Below are positions 1 through 8,200 of a stretch of 31,906 nt of DNA, piece after piece. Location: contig JAFGFO010000291.1 of NCBI GenBank assembly GCA_016931085.1, forward strand, positions 1 to 31,906, written 5' to 3'. How positions within the stretch are numbered: position 1 is the stretch's first letter; every line of letters starts with the position of its first letter. A model generated the notes under the pieces. The model searched no databases, was not told where the DNA came from, and saw nothing but the letters and a program-made list of their open reading frames with translations. The DNA comes from Thermoflexales bacterium. Lineage in GTDB: Bacteria > Chloroflexota > Anaerolineae > Fen-1058. The position numbers and the translations under genes were made by a program.

Positions 1-303
1 ACCCTGCCCACCCAGGCGTATCTGTCCTGCCCTCTTTATCTGCTCGGCGAGCGCGCGCTGGGCATCGAGGGCGCACTGCCCAGCGAGCTGCTGCTGGCCA
101 TCCTGAACGCCGGCCACCACGACAGGAGCAGGGTAAAGCAGATCATTGGGGGCTGGATCTACAGCCTGTGGGCGCATTGGACCACAACATGGAACACGCT
201 GCCGTCCGGACCGGAGCGCGACGCGGTTGCTGCCTGGCGCGCTGCCATCCTGCACGCCGCGCTGACTGCAAGGCCTGACGAGGTAGGCGCAACAATGCCT
301 TGA
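1..303 (+). CDS. Unknown protein, C-terminal fragment (5' end outside window)
   Basis: Frame 1 is open from the first base and ends with TGA at 301-303, giving 100 residues without a start. The reading continues upstream of the window. The fragment is rich in Leu, Ala and Trp (for example IIGGWIYSLWAHWTTTW) and looks alpha-helical. I do not recognise a family. It ends 67 bp before the helicase gene, on the same strand, so it may be the upstream member of the replication operon. No motif allows a functional call. Confidence 0.6.
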   Translation, partial: TLPTQAYLSCPLYLLGERALGIEGALPSELLLAILNAGHHDRSRVKQIIGGWIYSLWAHWTTTWNTLPSGPERDAVAAWRAAILHAALTARPDEVGATMP

Positions 304-370
304 TCGTCAAAGCAGGCCGGAGGGTCAAGTGTACGCCATACAATCATCTTGAACATTCGGAGGATATGCA
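304..370 (+). promoter_or_regulatory. Short intergenic gap with the dnaB ribosome-binding site
   Basis: The 67 bp between the upstream fragment and the helicase gene contain a clear Shine-Dalgarno (CGGAGGAT, 358-365), five nucleotides before the ATG at 371. No convincing -35/-10 pair or terminator hairpin is visible, so the helicase gene is probably co-transcribed with the upstream gene. Confidence 0.5.
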
Positions 371-1747
371 ATGAACCAAGTCAATAAACCAGTCCAGACG
401 CAGCCGGAGAACCGTGTGGTTCCTCACAGCCTGGAAGCCGAAGAAGCCGTGCTCGGCTCGATCCTGATCGACCCCGAGGCACTGTACCGCGTCCATTTCT
501 TGTCGGCCGCTGATTTCTTCCTGGTCAAGCACCAGTGGATCTGGCAGGCCCTTACTGCCCTGAGTGAACACCGCCAGCCAGTCGACTACCTGACCGTGTG
601 CCAGGAACTCGACCGGCGCACGCAACTGGCCGAGATCGGCGGCCAGGCTTACCTATCGCACCTGATCGGCGCCGTGCCCACTGCCATCCACGCCGAAGGG
701 TACGGCCGTATCGTCGAGCAGCACAGCATCCGCCGCAAGCTGCTGGCAGCCGCCTCGGACATCGCCCAATTGGCCTATGCTGAAGAAAAGGACATAACTG
801 ACGTGCTGGATCAGGCGCAGAAAGCGGTCTATGACATTGCGCCCAGTCAAAATGGACAGTCATTGGAACACCTGCCGCCCTTGCTGGCCGAATACTATCA
901 GATGATCGAGGCTCGTTACGAGCGGCGTGGTGAGCCAACCGCATTAGGCGTGCCAACCGGCTTTGCTGACATGGACCGGCTTTTGGGTGGCCTGCGCAAG
1001 ACCGATTTGATCGTTCTGGCCGCGAGGCCCAGCGTGGGCAAAACGTCCCTTTTGCTCAACATCGCGCTCAATGCTGCGACTCGGTTCCAGCAGCGGGTGG
1101 CAATATTCAGCCTGGAGATGTCGCGCGACCAGGTGATCGAACGATTCGTGGCGCACCAGTCCGGCATTGACAGCCACAAGCTGCGCACGGGTGGTTTGGC
1201 TGAGGCGGACTGGCCGGTATTTGTCGAGGCAACCAGCCACTTGTCCACCAATGGCAAGGGGCTGTGGATTGACGACACTCCGGCTGTTTCGCCAATGCAG
1301 ATGCGCAGCCGCTTGCGCTGGCTGCAGGCGCAGCACGGGTTGGACCTAGTCGTGATGGATTATTTGCAGTTGATGTCACCTGGCGGCAAGTTTGAAAATC
1401 GCGTCCAGGAGGTCTCGCACATCTCACGCTCACTCAAGGCGTTGGCCAAAGAGCTGCACGTGCCGGTATTGGCCGTCTCGCAGCTCAATCGCGCCATCGA
1501 GCAGCGCGCCGACAAAAAGCCGCTGTTGTCTGATCTACGCGAATCGGGCAGCATCGAGCAAGACGCCGACGTGGTGCTATTCTTACACCGCGACGACGAC
1601 AAGATATTTGACCTGGATGCGCCAATGATACCGCTTGATTTGATCGTGGCCAAGCATCGCAAGGGACCCACCGGCCTGGCACCATTGATGTTCATCAAGT
1701 CGCTTACCCAGTTTGTAAATGGGGTGGTCAAGGAGGTGATGCTGTGA
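371..1747 (+). CDS. dnaB: Replicative DNA helicase (DnaB family)
   Basis: Predicted hexameric 5'-3' helicase that unwinds DNA at the replication fork and recruits primase. At 458 residues it has the usual length for the family. The N-terminal domain (about residues 18-125) starts with the family hallmark PHSLEAEEAVLGSIL. The RecA-like C-terminal domain follows from about 190, with Walker A ARPSVGKTS (about 218-226), Walker B LVVMDYLQL (about 325-333), VLAVSQLNR and the RESGSIEQDAD segment that carries the arginine-finger region. No intein interrupts it. The ATG at 371 follows a good Shine-Dalgarno. The next gene overlaps its stop by four bases, so translation is probably coupled. Its place beside an initiator-like gene and a loader-like ATPase suggests a self-contained replication module. 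Whether this is the chromosomal helicase or an element-borne copy cannot be decided here. Confidence 0.96.
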   Translation: MNQVNKPVQTQPENRVVPHSLEAEEAVLGSILIDPEALYRVHFLSAADFFLVKHQWIWQALTALSEHRQPVDYLTVCQELDRRTQLAEIGGQAYLSHLIGAVPTAIHAEGYGRIVEQHSIRRKLLAAASDIAQLAYAEEKDITDVLDQAQKAVYDIAPSQNGQSLEHLPPLLAEYYQMIEARYERRGEPTALGVPTGFADMDRLLGGLRKTDLIVLAARPSVGKTSLLLNIALNAATRFQQRVAIFSLEMSRDQVIERFVAHQSGIDSHKLRTGGLAEADWPVFVEATSHLSTNGKGLWIDDTPAVSPMQMRSRLRWLQAQHGLDLVVMDYLQLMSPGGKFENRVQEVSHISRSLKALAKELHVPVLAVSQLNRAIEQRADKKPLLSDLRESGSIEQDADVVLFLHRDDDKIFDLDAPMIPLDLIVAKHRKGPTGLAPLMFIKSLTQFVNGVVKEVML

Positions 1748-2058
1748 ACGACGAAATATTGGTCCGGTTGCTCTTGATTGAGGCTGAACACGACGAGAAA
1801 CTGAAACAGCATGAAGAAGCTATCAACGACGAGTATTGGAATATCGATTTGATAGAGGTAGTGCTGGATGCCATCGGCGTGCCGGCTGACAATTCCGTAG
1901 AATTGAAGATGAACTTTGACCACCCTGACTTTTTCTGCCGTGACTGGTTCTATCACAAGTGGGGCGACATAAAAGACGCTGGAGCCACGCGCGAGGCCGT
2001 AGAGGACTATTTGGCCAAGATCAAGCAAGCCGTCCAAGATTTGTCAGAGAGGAGCTGA
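1744..2058 (+). CDS. Small acidic hypothetical protein in the replication operon
   Basis: This 104-residue acidic protein starts at GTG 1744, which overlaps the dnaB stop as GTGA. A strong Shine-Dalgarno (AAGGAGGTGAT) lies just upstream inside dnaB, which fixes this start. The sequence is Asp/Glu-rich and predicted helical, with a conserved-looking aromatic patch (HPDFFCRDWFYHKWGD, about residues 59-74) in the middle. I do not recognise the family. Its position between helicase and initiator, two nucleotides before the next start, suggests a role linked to replication, but no motif shows what that is. Confidence 0.75.
   Translation: MNDEILVRLLLIEAEHDEKLKQHEEAINDEYWNIDLIEVVLDAIGVPADNSVELKMNFDHPDFFCRDWFYHKWGDIKDAGATREAVEDYLAKIKQAVQDLSERS
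2047..2054 (+). promoter_or_regulatory. Ribosome-binding site that fixes the initiator start
   Basis: GAGAGGAG lies six nucleotides before ATG 2061 and overlaps the end of the preceding gene. It favours ATG 2061 over an in-frame upstream ATG at 1959, which would overlap the preceding gene by 100 bp and has no comparable site. Confidence 0.7.
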
Positions 2059-2060
2059 AT

Positions 2061-3401
2061 ATGAAAGAAGATCACGCCATCCAAGTGCACTATGGGACGT
2101 TGGCCTTGCAGTTTGGCATCGGCAGCGTTCCCAATCTGTTCTTGCGCTTTTATCGCCATCTCGTGCACACACCACAGGATGGCAGGCAGCCAATGAGATT
2201 GTCTGACACGGAGGCCATGCTACTGGTGCACGTAATGGCGTTGCGTTCCGATCACGATTTTGTATTGCGCTTGAGTAACTTGCCCATGGCAACCAGCCTA
2301 CGCAAGCGCGAGGATTATTTGGGCAAGTTTCGCAAAATGGGCTTGATCTTTACCAGCCGCATCTATTACAGCCGTGACGAGATGATCGCCTACTATGGCC
2401 CTGGCAACCTGCCCGATTCACCCCGCATGAAAGCGCAGCAATGGGATCTTGGCTCGCTCATCCACAATTTGTCGTTGGTCGCTCAAGATTACCTGGTCCA
2501 ACAGCGCCATGCGGTTGAGGCCTGGAAACAGACTGGTGAAATGGGCCCTCGCCCCGTTACCGAGTTACCTTCTGATTATCAGCACGAAATCGTGCTGCCG
2601 CAGGAAGTCGTGACCAACATTGCCAATGGTATCTATTATCCCGTTCCTGGTAACTGGAGCACATACACTGCCGTACCAGCACAAATAGTGCTGGTACGGG
2701 GCGACGCTGCCGTACCAGCACGAAAAGGGCCAGTACAGGACGCTGTACCAGCTCAAAAAGCGCCGGTACAGGACCCGTACCAGCACGAAAAGCGCCGGTC
2801 ATCTATGTTAACACCTAACGGTGTTAACACTTTCTTCGAAAGTGAGCCGCCAAGCGGCTCGCTCGACGCTGAGCTTGCTCTATTGACATCTGACACCCCG
2901 GACTCCAGGCAGGAATGCGATGCAGACACCTCTGGCGTTCCCGGCAATGGCGATCTGAAGCGCGCTATGCCAGTCGCTCGCGTGTTGGATGGGGCTGCCG
3001 ATCGCGGTGCGACCGGCGACCTGCCGGCGAGCAAGGGCAGTCTCGATATCGAGCCGCTTCCGGTCAGGCGCGAGCGAGTGTTTGACGATTTGCGTACCCA
3101 TTCTAGCGACAGGCGCACCCAAATCTACATCACGGCTGTCAACATCGGCAAAATCATGGGCATGCGTTGGGAAAACGGGCAACTGCGAGTACACCCTATC
3201 AAGGCTGACAAGGCCGAGATTGGCAAGATGTGCCGCGATCACGGCGGTCCGGCCAACGTGTGGCGTGTGGCCTGTTCTGTTGCGGGGCACGAGATCAGCG
3301 GTGACCCACTCGACTATCTATGGGGAACGCTGCGCAAGCAGAGCCATGCGGCGCAAGCCCAAACGTTTGAGGATGTACCCTATACCCGATCTGAAAACTG
3401 A
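2061..3401 (+). CDS. Winged-helix replication initiator-like protein with internal palindromic repeats
   Basis: The protein has 446 residues from ATG 2061. The N-terminal third (about residues 45-125) reads like a winged helix-turn-helix: LSDTEAMLLVHVMALR, then a helix-turn-helix with SLRKREDYLGKFRKMGL, then a wing. A low-complexity middle (about 204-330) contains the repeated words AVPA-K-PVQD and spans palindromic DNA repeats. The C-terminal segment (about 345-435) ends in GDPLDYLWGTLRK, reminiscent of helicase- or loader-binding tails in DnaD/phage replisome-organiser proteins. Flanking by a DnaB helicase and a DnaC-like loader supports an initiator role, much like lambda O between regulatory and P genes. 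No enzyme motif is visible. An alternative is a transcriptional regulator carried in the operon. The initiator call is inference from context and fold. Confidence 0.6.
   Translation: MKEDHAIQVHYGTLALQFGIGSVPNLFLRFYRHLVHTPQDGRQPMRLSDTEAMLLVHVMALRSDHDFVLRLSNLPMATSLRKREDYLGKFRKMGLIFTSRIYYSRDEMIAYYGPGNLPDSPRMKAQQWDLGSLIHNLSLVAQDYLVQQRHAVEAWKQTGEMGPRPVTELPSDYQHEIVLPQEVVTNIANGIYYPVPGNWSTYTAVPAQIVLVRGDAAVPARKGPVQDAVPAQKAPVQDPYQHEKRRSSMLTPNGVNTFFESEPPSGSLDAELALLTSDTPDSRQECDADTSGVPGNGDLKRAMPVARVLDGAADRGATGDLPASKGSLDIEPLPVRRERVFDDLRTHSSDRRTQIYITAVNIGKIMGMRWENGQLRVHPIKADKAEIGKMCRDHGGPANVWRVACSVAGHEISGDPLDYLWGTLRKQSHAAQAQTFEDVPYTRSEN
2671..2803. repeat. Four palindromic iteron-like repeats inside the initiator gene
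   Basis: Unit 1 (2671-2699) is a perfect inverted repeat: CCGTACCAGCAC, a 5-nt AT loop, GTGCTGGTACGG. Units 2 (2710-2738), 3 (2743-2771) and 4 (2775-2803) keep the left arm (CCGTACCAGCAC or CTGTACCAGCTC) and an A-rich loop, with a degenerate right arm ending GGTAC or AGTAC. Start-to-start spacing is 39, 33 and 32 bp. Units 1-3 are read in one frame (AVPA...) and unit 4 in another (YQHEK...), so the DNA rather than the peptide seems conserved. This fits binding sites for an initiator. An inserted palindromic element is the alternative. Confidence 0.75.
2806..2829. repeat. Perfect 10-bp inverted repeat after the iteron-like units
   Basis: TGTTAACACC (2806-2815), loop TAAC, GGTGTTAACA (2820-2829). 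It is AT-rich compared with the surroundings and is immediately followed by CACTTTC-TTC-GAAAGTG (2828-2844) and GAGCCGC-CAA-GCGGCTC (2844-2860), so three inverted repeats run end to end. Confidence 0.75.
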
Positions 3402-3413
3402 CAAGGAGGCAAT

Positions 3414-4133
3414 GTGAAACCAATCCGAATAGACCCTTGCCCATCGCCGGGCCATTGTCCTGGCTACTATTGGCCGTCGAACTTGCCGGCCGGGCATCCG
3501 CAGGCTAATCAGTGGATTCCGTGCGCATGCACGTTGGCCAGACAAGCGGCTGCTATCAAGGTCACTCTGCCGACTGGAATACGCGCCATGACGTTCGGAT
3601 CATTCCAGGTTGAAAACGGCAATCGCGAGGCATACGAGCTGGCCAGCCAATTGGCTGACGATCCTTGGGGGCAAGCTTGGTGTTGGCTGGTGTTGATTGG
3701 CGCCAATGGGCGTGGCAAAACACATCTGGCCGCGGCAGTGGTCAATGCGCTGCTGGATTGCGGCGAGCCGGCATTTTTCGAGGGAGTGCCGGCATTGTTG
3801 GATTGGCTGCGCGATGGGTATGGTGAGCAATCGGCTGAAGATTTTGCCAGCCGTCTGGCGCGGGTCAAGCAGGCGCCCGTGTTAGTATTGGACGACCTGG
3901 GCGCAGAAAGCAGCGGGCGAGACGAACGGGTATCCTGGGCGGAGGACAAGCTGTATCAGATTGTGAATGATCGGTTAGAGAACCGCTTGCCGACGGTGTA
4001 TACCACCAATCTACCGCTAGAGCCTACCCCAGGTTACCGGTGTGTGCCGCCTCGCCTGGCCTCGCGGCTGCGGGACAGGAGCATCTCGCGAGTAAAGGCT
4101 ATTGCTTGTGGTGATAGGCGGATCAGGAAGTAG
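3414..4133 (+). CDS. DnaC/IstB-like AAA+ helicase loader
   Basis: The protein has 239 residues and starts at GTG 3414, with AAGGAGG (3403-3409) four nucleotides upstream. An ATG two bases earlier is followed at once by TGA and cannot be used. The AAA+ core shows Walker A GANGRGKTHL (about 96-105), Walker B VLVLDDLGAE (about 156-165), sensor-1 TVYTTN (about 193-198) and RLASRLRDR near the end, the box VII region. These are typical of DnaC, DnaI and IstB ATPases, which load or remodel a partner on DNA. The N-terminus has four Cys (C9, C15, C37, C39) that may bind zinc. Next to DnaB and an initiator, a helicase-loader role is the natural reading. No transposase is nearby, which argues against IstB. 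It is the last gene before the convergent giant gene. Confidence 0.85.
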   Translation: MKPIRIDPCPSPGHCPGYYWPSNLPAGHPQANQWIPCACTLARQAAAIKVTLPTGIRAMTFGSFQVENGNREAYELASQLADDPWGQAWCWLVLIGANGRGKTHLAAAVVNALLDCGEPAFFEGVPALLDWLRDGYGEQSAEDFASRLARVKQAPVLVLDDLGAESSGRDERVSWAEDKLYQIVNDRLENRLPTVYTTNLPLEPTPGYRCVPPRLASRLRDRSISRVKAIACGDRRIRK

Positions 4134-4271
4134 AATATACACCCGGCTAACTATGGCAGCCAGAGTGAGCCAGGACGGCATGTGGCAATTCTGGATCATA
4201 CCGTCCGGCCCCTAACACCTCACCACCACTTCAGAAACCCAAAATGAACGTGCGTACACAACCCTCCCCAT
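4134..4271. other. Intergenic spacer between convergent transcription units
   Basis: This 138-bp gap separates the + strand replication module from the - strand giant surface gene. I see only a weak GGACGG...CCGTCC inverted repeat (about 4173-4206) with a long loop and no T-tract, so no intrinsic terminator can be called with confidence. Confidence 0.4.
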
Positions 4272-5230
4272 CTACCGATACACTACGTACACGCGATACG
4301 GCTGCATACTGCCGCCCGAGTCATAGTGATAGATCTGGACATAGTACCGACCAGGTAGCAAAATACCGGTTTGGATATGCTCATCGAGGCTGCCTTTGTT
4401 GTCGGAGTAGGCAATTGGGCTTTTAAAGGCAGTATCCCACAGAGCCAGGTCATAATCCTGGCCAGATGGGATATTGGTCAAGTCCATGCTGACACTGTGC
4501 TCGACATCCAAGTCAAAGTAGAAATAGTCTTTGTCAAAATCAGATTGATCAGGAAATGCACCGTAATAGACCAAGCCAAAGACCATCGGGCCGTTGGCCT
4601 GGGTACGAGCATCGTCGTTCGGCTCTTTTTCCCATCGCACATCTGCATATTGCAGCGGGTCTGACCAGGCGCTCTGGCTGCAACTGTTGTAGGCTTGGAC
4701 ACGGTAATAGTAACGCGTTGGGCCCTTGCCACTGACAGCGTAAAAATTGCTTACATCAGCATAGACCTGGGTGAAATCGCTATCCACAGGCAGCGTGGTT
4801 TTGACAGCCTCTTGCAAAACGTAGCCGCTCGCAAGGTCAACCACATCCCAACCAACAACATAATTACCATTCCCATCTGAATTATCTATCAAGTGCAGCC
4901 CGGGAACGCCAGGCGCAGAGATATCGACGTATTGCGTGCTGGACCACCCTCCACACGTCCAAGTGTTGCACGCCCTGACGCGATAATAGTAACGCCCGAT
5001 TGCCAACTTGCTGCCGGCATAGACCCTCTGCGGTCCCTCGTAAACCTGGATTGCTCCGCTAAAGTCTATGTGGGTATCCTCTTGCAAAACGTAATAGCTA
5101 GCCGCGACAGGGCCAGCAGGTTCAGTCCAACTGACTGTATAGCTGCCGCAGGTTAGGTTAGGGTTGATCGGGTTCAACGTAGGCACGCCTGGGATAGGCG
5201 GCCAGTTGCGCAAAACCAGCGGGAGATAAA
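4272..5230 (-). repeat. C-terminal paralogous direct repeat, copy 1
   Basis: This segment (YLPLVLRN, two Fn3, PPC) is paralogous and in the same orientation as 30305-31260. A block of 39 identical bases occurs at 4587-4625 and 30620-30658, encoding the start of the PPC domain. Overall identity is high but clearly diverged, so this is not a very recent duplication. Confidence 0.8.
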
Positions 5231-8200
5231 TATATGCCGTTACTACCACGGATTGAGGGTTGCTCCAGGCACTGTAACTGCTGTTGTTGGTGGCCTTGAC
5301 GCGATAGTGCCAGGTTCCCCCTCTCTGCTCACTGATGACATATTGCAAATCAGGGCCGGCATAGCGCACGCTTGGGTTACTAAAAGTAGCCGTGCTAGCC
5401 TCTTGCAAGGTGTAGGTCAGCGCTCCGCTAACAGCCAGCCAATCTAGCGTATAGTTGCCGTCTCGATCTGCGTTGTCAATAGCATTCAGCACTGGCGTGT
5501 CCAACCCAGGCGGAACGACCACAGTAGACACGCTGTTGCTCCAGGGACTGTCACCCAGCGGGTTAGACGCCTTGACGCGATAATACCAGGTACCTGCGGT
5601 TTGGTCACTGACAAGGTGTTGCAAGGCAGCGCCGGTATAGCGTACGGCCGGGCTGCTGAAGGAGATGTTGTCATCCTCTTGCAGGGTATAGCTATCAGCC
5701 TTTGTCACAGCATTCCACGTCACTTGGTAGTCCCCATCTCCATTTGGATTACTGATGGGCCAAAGCACCGGTGCAGATGGTAGTGTAGACACCATATTTG
5801 TCACCGGCAACGTCTCTACCGGCCCAGTTTGGTCAGAGGAAATGTGAGCCACATTGCTAATAACCGTATCTACCGGCGCACCTGTGTCCACCTGTGCGAT
5901 AAAGCGCCACTGCCGCAAGTCACCAATGGCCACACTGCCTGCCACCCAACTGACAGCCCTTGTTCCAGGGTCGTAATTGCCACCTGAAACGTAGCTGGTG
6001 TGTGCTGGCAGAGTATCGGTAATGACCACGCCGGTGGCGGTCATATCGCCTGTATTACGCACAGTAATCGTATAGGTCAGCAGCCCTCCTGGCGCGATAT
6101 CCCCAAGCGGCTCGACCATCTTGGAGCTGTCGTCGAGCTTGGGGCTGGGGGGTACAATCTCGACCGCCGTGGTGGTCAGGTCGCTAGAGTCCGAAACACC
6201 AGTGCCTGTCGCCCTGACACGCACTGTGTCGGTCACGCCATCAGCGGCCGCGGGCGAAATGGATATACGTACGATTACATCGACACCTGCGCCGTTCGCC
6301 AGCGTGTAAACAGTCGTCAGCAAATTCACGGCCCAGGCCGGATCATTGCCTGCATAGTTGAGAATGAACGCATCCTCCACATTGCCCGTATTCGTCAGGC
6401 GCAGTGTATAGGTTACTGTTGTACCTGGATGACCGGAAGCCGCAGCGCTGGCCGGTTCGAGCACCACCCCGTACGTCGGCGTGAAAACTGGACCGGTCAC
6501 GACAAGCTCTTGAGTTGCAGTGATCGGACTACCACAGAGATTGGTTGCCGTCACCACCACCCGGTAGGTGTTGATAACCTGGTAGGTGTGGTTGACTATA
6601 GAACCGCTGACCATGCTGCCATCACCCAGATCCCACGTATAGGTAACAGGGGACGTGCCCTGGGCAACGCTGGCGGTGAAGGTGACTACCTGGCCAATTT
6701 TGAGTACTGCAGGCGCAAAGCCCAGGTTGACGCCTCCCACTGGAATGCAGCCCACTATGGCCGTCGTCGTCAATATACTTGCGTCGCTGACCGATGGATC
6801 GCTTTGTGAGGCCACCGTGATTGTCGCCGCGTCGTGGTCTCCGTCGCTGGCGGCAGTTGGTACGACTACAGTGACTGTGATCGAGGTTATGCCAGAGGGA
6901 GGCAAGCTAACCGCATCAGAGGCTATGCTGGTCACCCAAGTGCCGGCCGCATTCAGGCTAAAGCTGTCAGTCACGTTGCCTGTATTGCGTACGGTCAAGG
7001 TGTAGACCACCTGCCCACCCGGCGCGTTGTTACCTTCAGCCGTGGATGGATCGAGCATTACACCATAGATGGGGTTTGCGGTTGTGGTCAGCGCAGCGCT
7101 GGCTAAGCTGGATGGATTGCCTTGTGAGGCCGCCTGTATCGTGACCACGTCACTTGCGCCGCCGATCGCGTCAACTGGAATGTGCACAACCACCTGCACA
7201 TCAGTGCCTGCGCCGGCCGCCAGCGGACCCACTGGCGAGGATACGTCCGTCGTCCAGTTGTTGCCGCTCCTGGCCAACATAAAGGTGTCGGGCGTATTGC
7301 CGGTGTTGGTCAGGCGCAGCGTGTGGGTGATAGCCTGCCTGGGATCGCCAGACAGTGCTGCCGCAGGCGGCTCGATCACCACGCCGTAAACGCCCATTAC
7401 TGTCAGCGTGACCGGTATATTCACCTGTGGTTCATTCGGATCGCTGCTGGTAATACGCAACAAGGTTGTATATGCCCCGGCCGTGAAAGGCGCTGTGAAT
7501 GTCATCACGACCTGTGCGCTTTCAGACGCTGCAACGACGCCGCCAGTTGGTGATGTGTACAGCCAACTAGCCTCAGAGATCTCGACCAAACTCCAAGCGA
7601 GATCGGCGCTGCCCACATTGCCAATCGTCAAGGCGCGGGTAGTCGCCTGGCTCGGGCTCAACGCCACGTCGAACGCCAAGGGGCTTGTCGCAACAACCGG
7701 TACGCTTGTGATGTTGGTTACCACGTTGCTGGGCGCGGGTCGTGTTTGGTCCGAAGCGACGGTGGCCACGTTGGTGATCATGGTTCCATCGTCCAAAGGC
7801 GTATCCACTCGCACGGTAAAGCTGACCTCGCCTGAAGCGCCGATGCCCAAGGAGCCAATGTCGAAACGCACGGTGCCAGCAAGATATGCGCCGCCGGATA
7901 AGTAACTTGCGCCGGCAGGCAACGCATCCGTGACGACCACGTTCGTGGCAGCCTGGTTGCCGCTGTTGGTATAGATAAGCGTATAGGTCAAGACTGTCCC
8001 CGGCGCTACAACTCCTTTTGGTGTTACACGCTTGGCCAGTTCCAATACCGGCGCGACCACCCTGTTGGCCGTCGAGGGCGTGACAAACGAGCTGGCTTGA
8101 TCCAAAAGATAAGCTACATTGGTGACGACCGCGCCTGGTGGTGCGTCTTGGTCGACCCGCACAGTGAAACTCACCTGGTGTGAAGCACCCACGGCCAAGC

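Noticed and set aside
1360..2037. 225-aa minus-strand ORF across dnaB and the 104-aa gene
   Set aside because: It overlaps two well-supported genes on the other strand and shows no motif.
1959..2060. In-frame upstream extension of the initiator-like gene
   Set aside because: It would overlap the preceding gene by 100 bp. A good ribosome-binding site sits at 2047-2054 before ATG 2061, and the extension is Arg-rich shadow sequence.
2671..2803. CRISPR array
   Set aside because: The units are imperfect, contain internal palindromes with almost no spacer, lie in a coding frame, and no cas gene is near.
3414..4133. IstB of an IS21-type element
   Set aside because: The ATPase could be read as IstB, but there is no IstA transposase or terminal inverted repeat, and the neighbours are replication genes.
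4134..4271. Bidirectional intrinsic terminator
   Set aside because: Only a long-loop 6-bp repeat is present and no T-tract follows on either strand.
6000..6809. 269-aa plus-strand ORF inside the giant gene
   Set aside because: Antisense shadow of the DUF11/NEW3/PKD coding region. It has no ribosome-binding site, and His/Arg/Gly-rich composition is typical of the reverse frame of Val/Thr-rich repeats.
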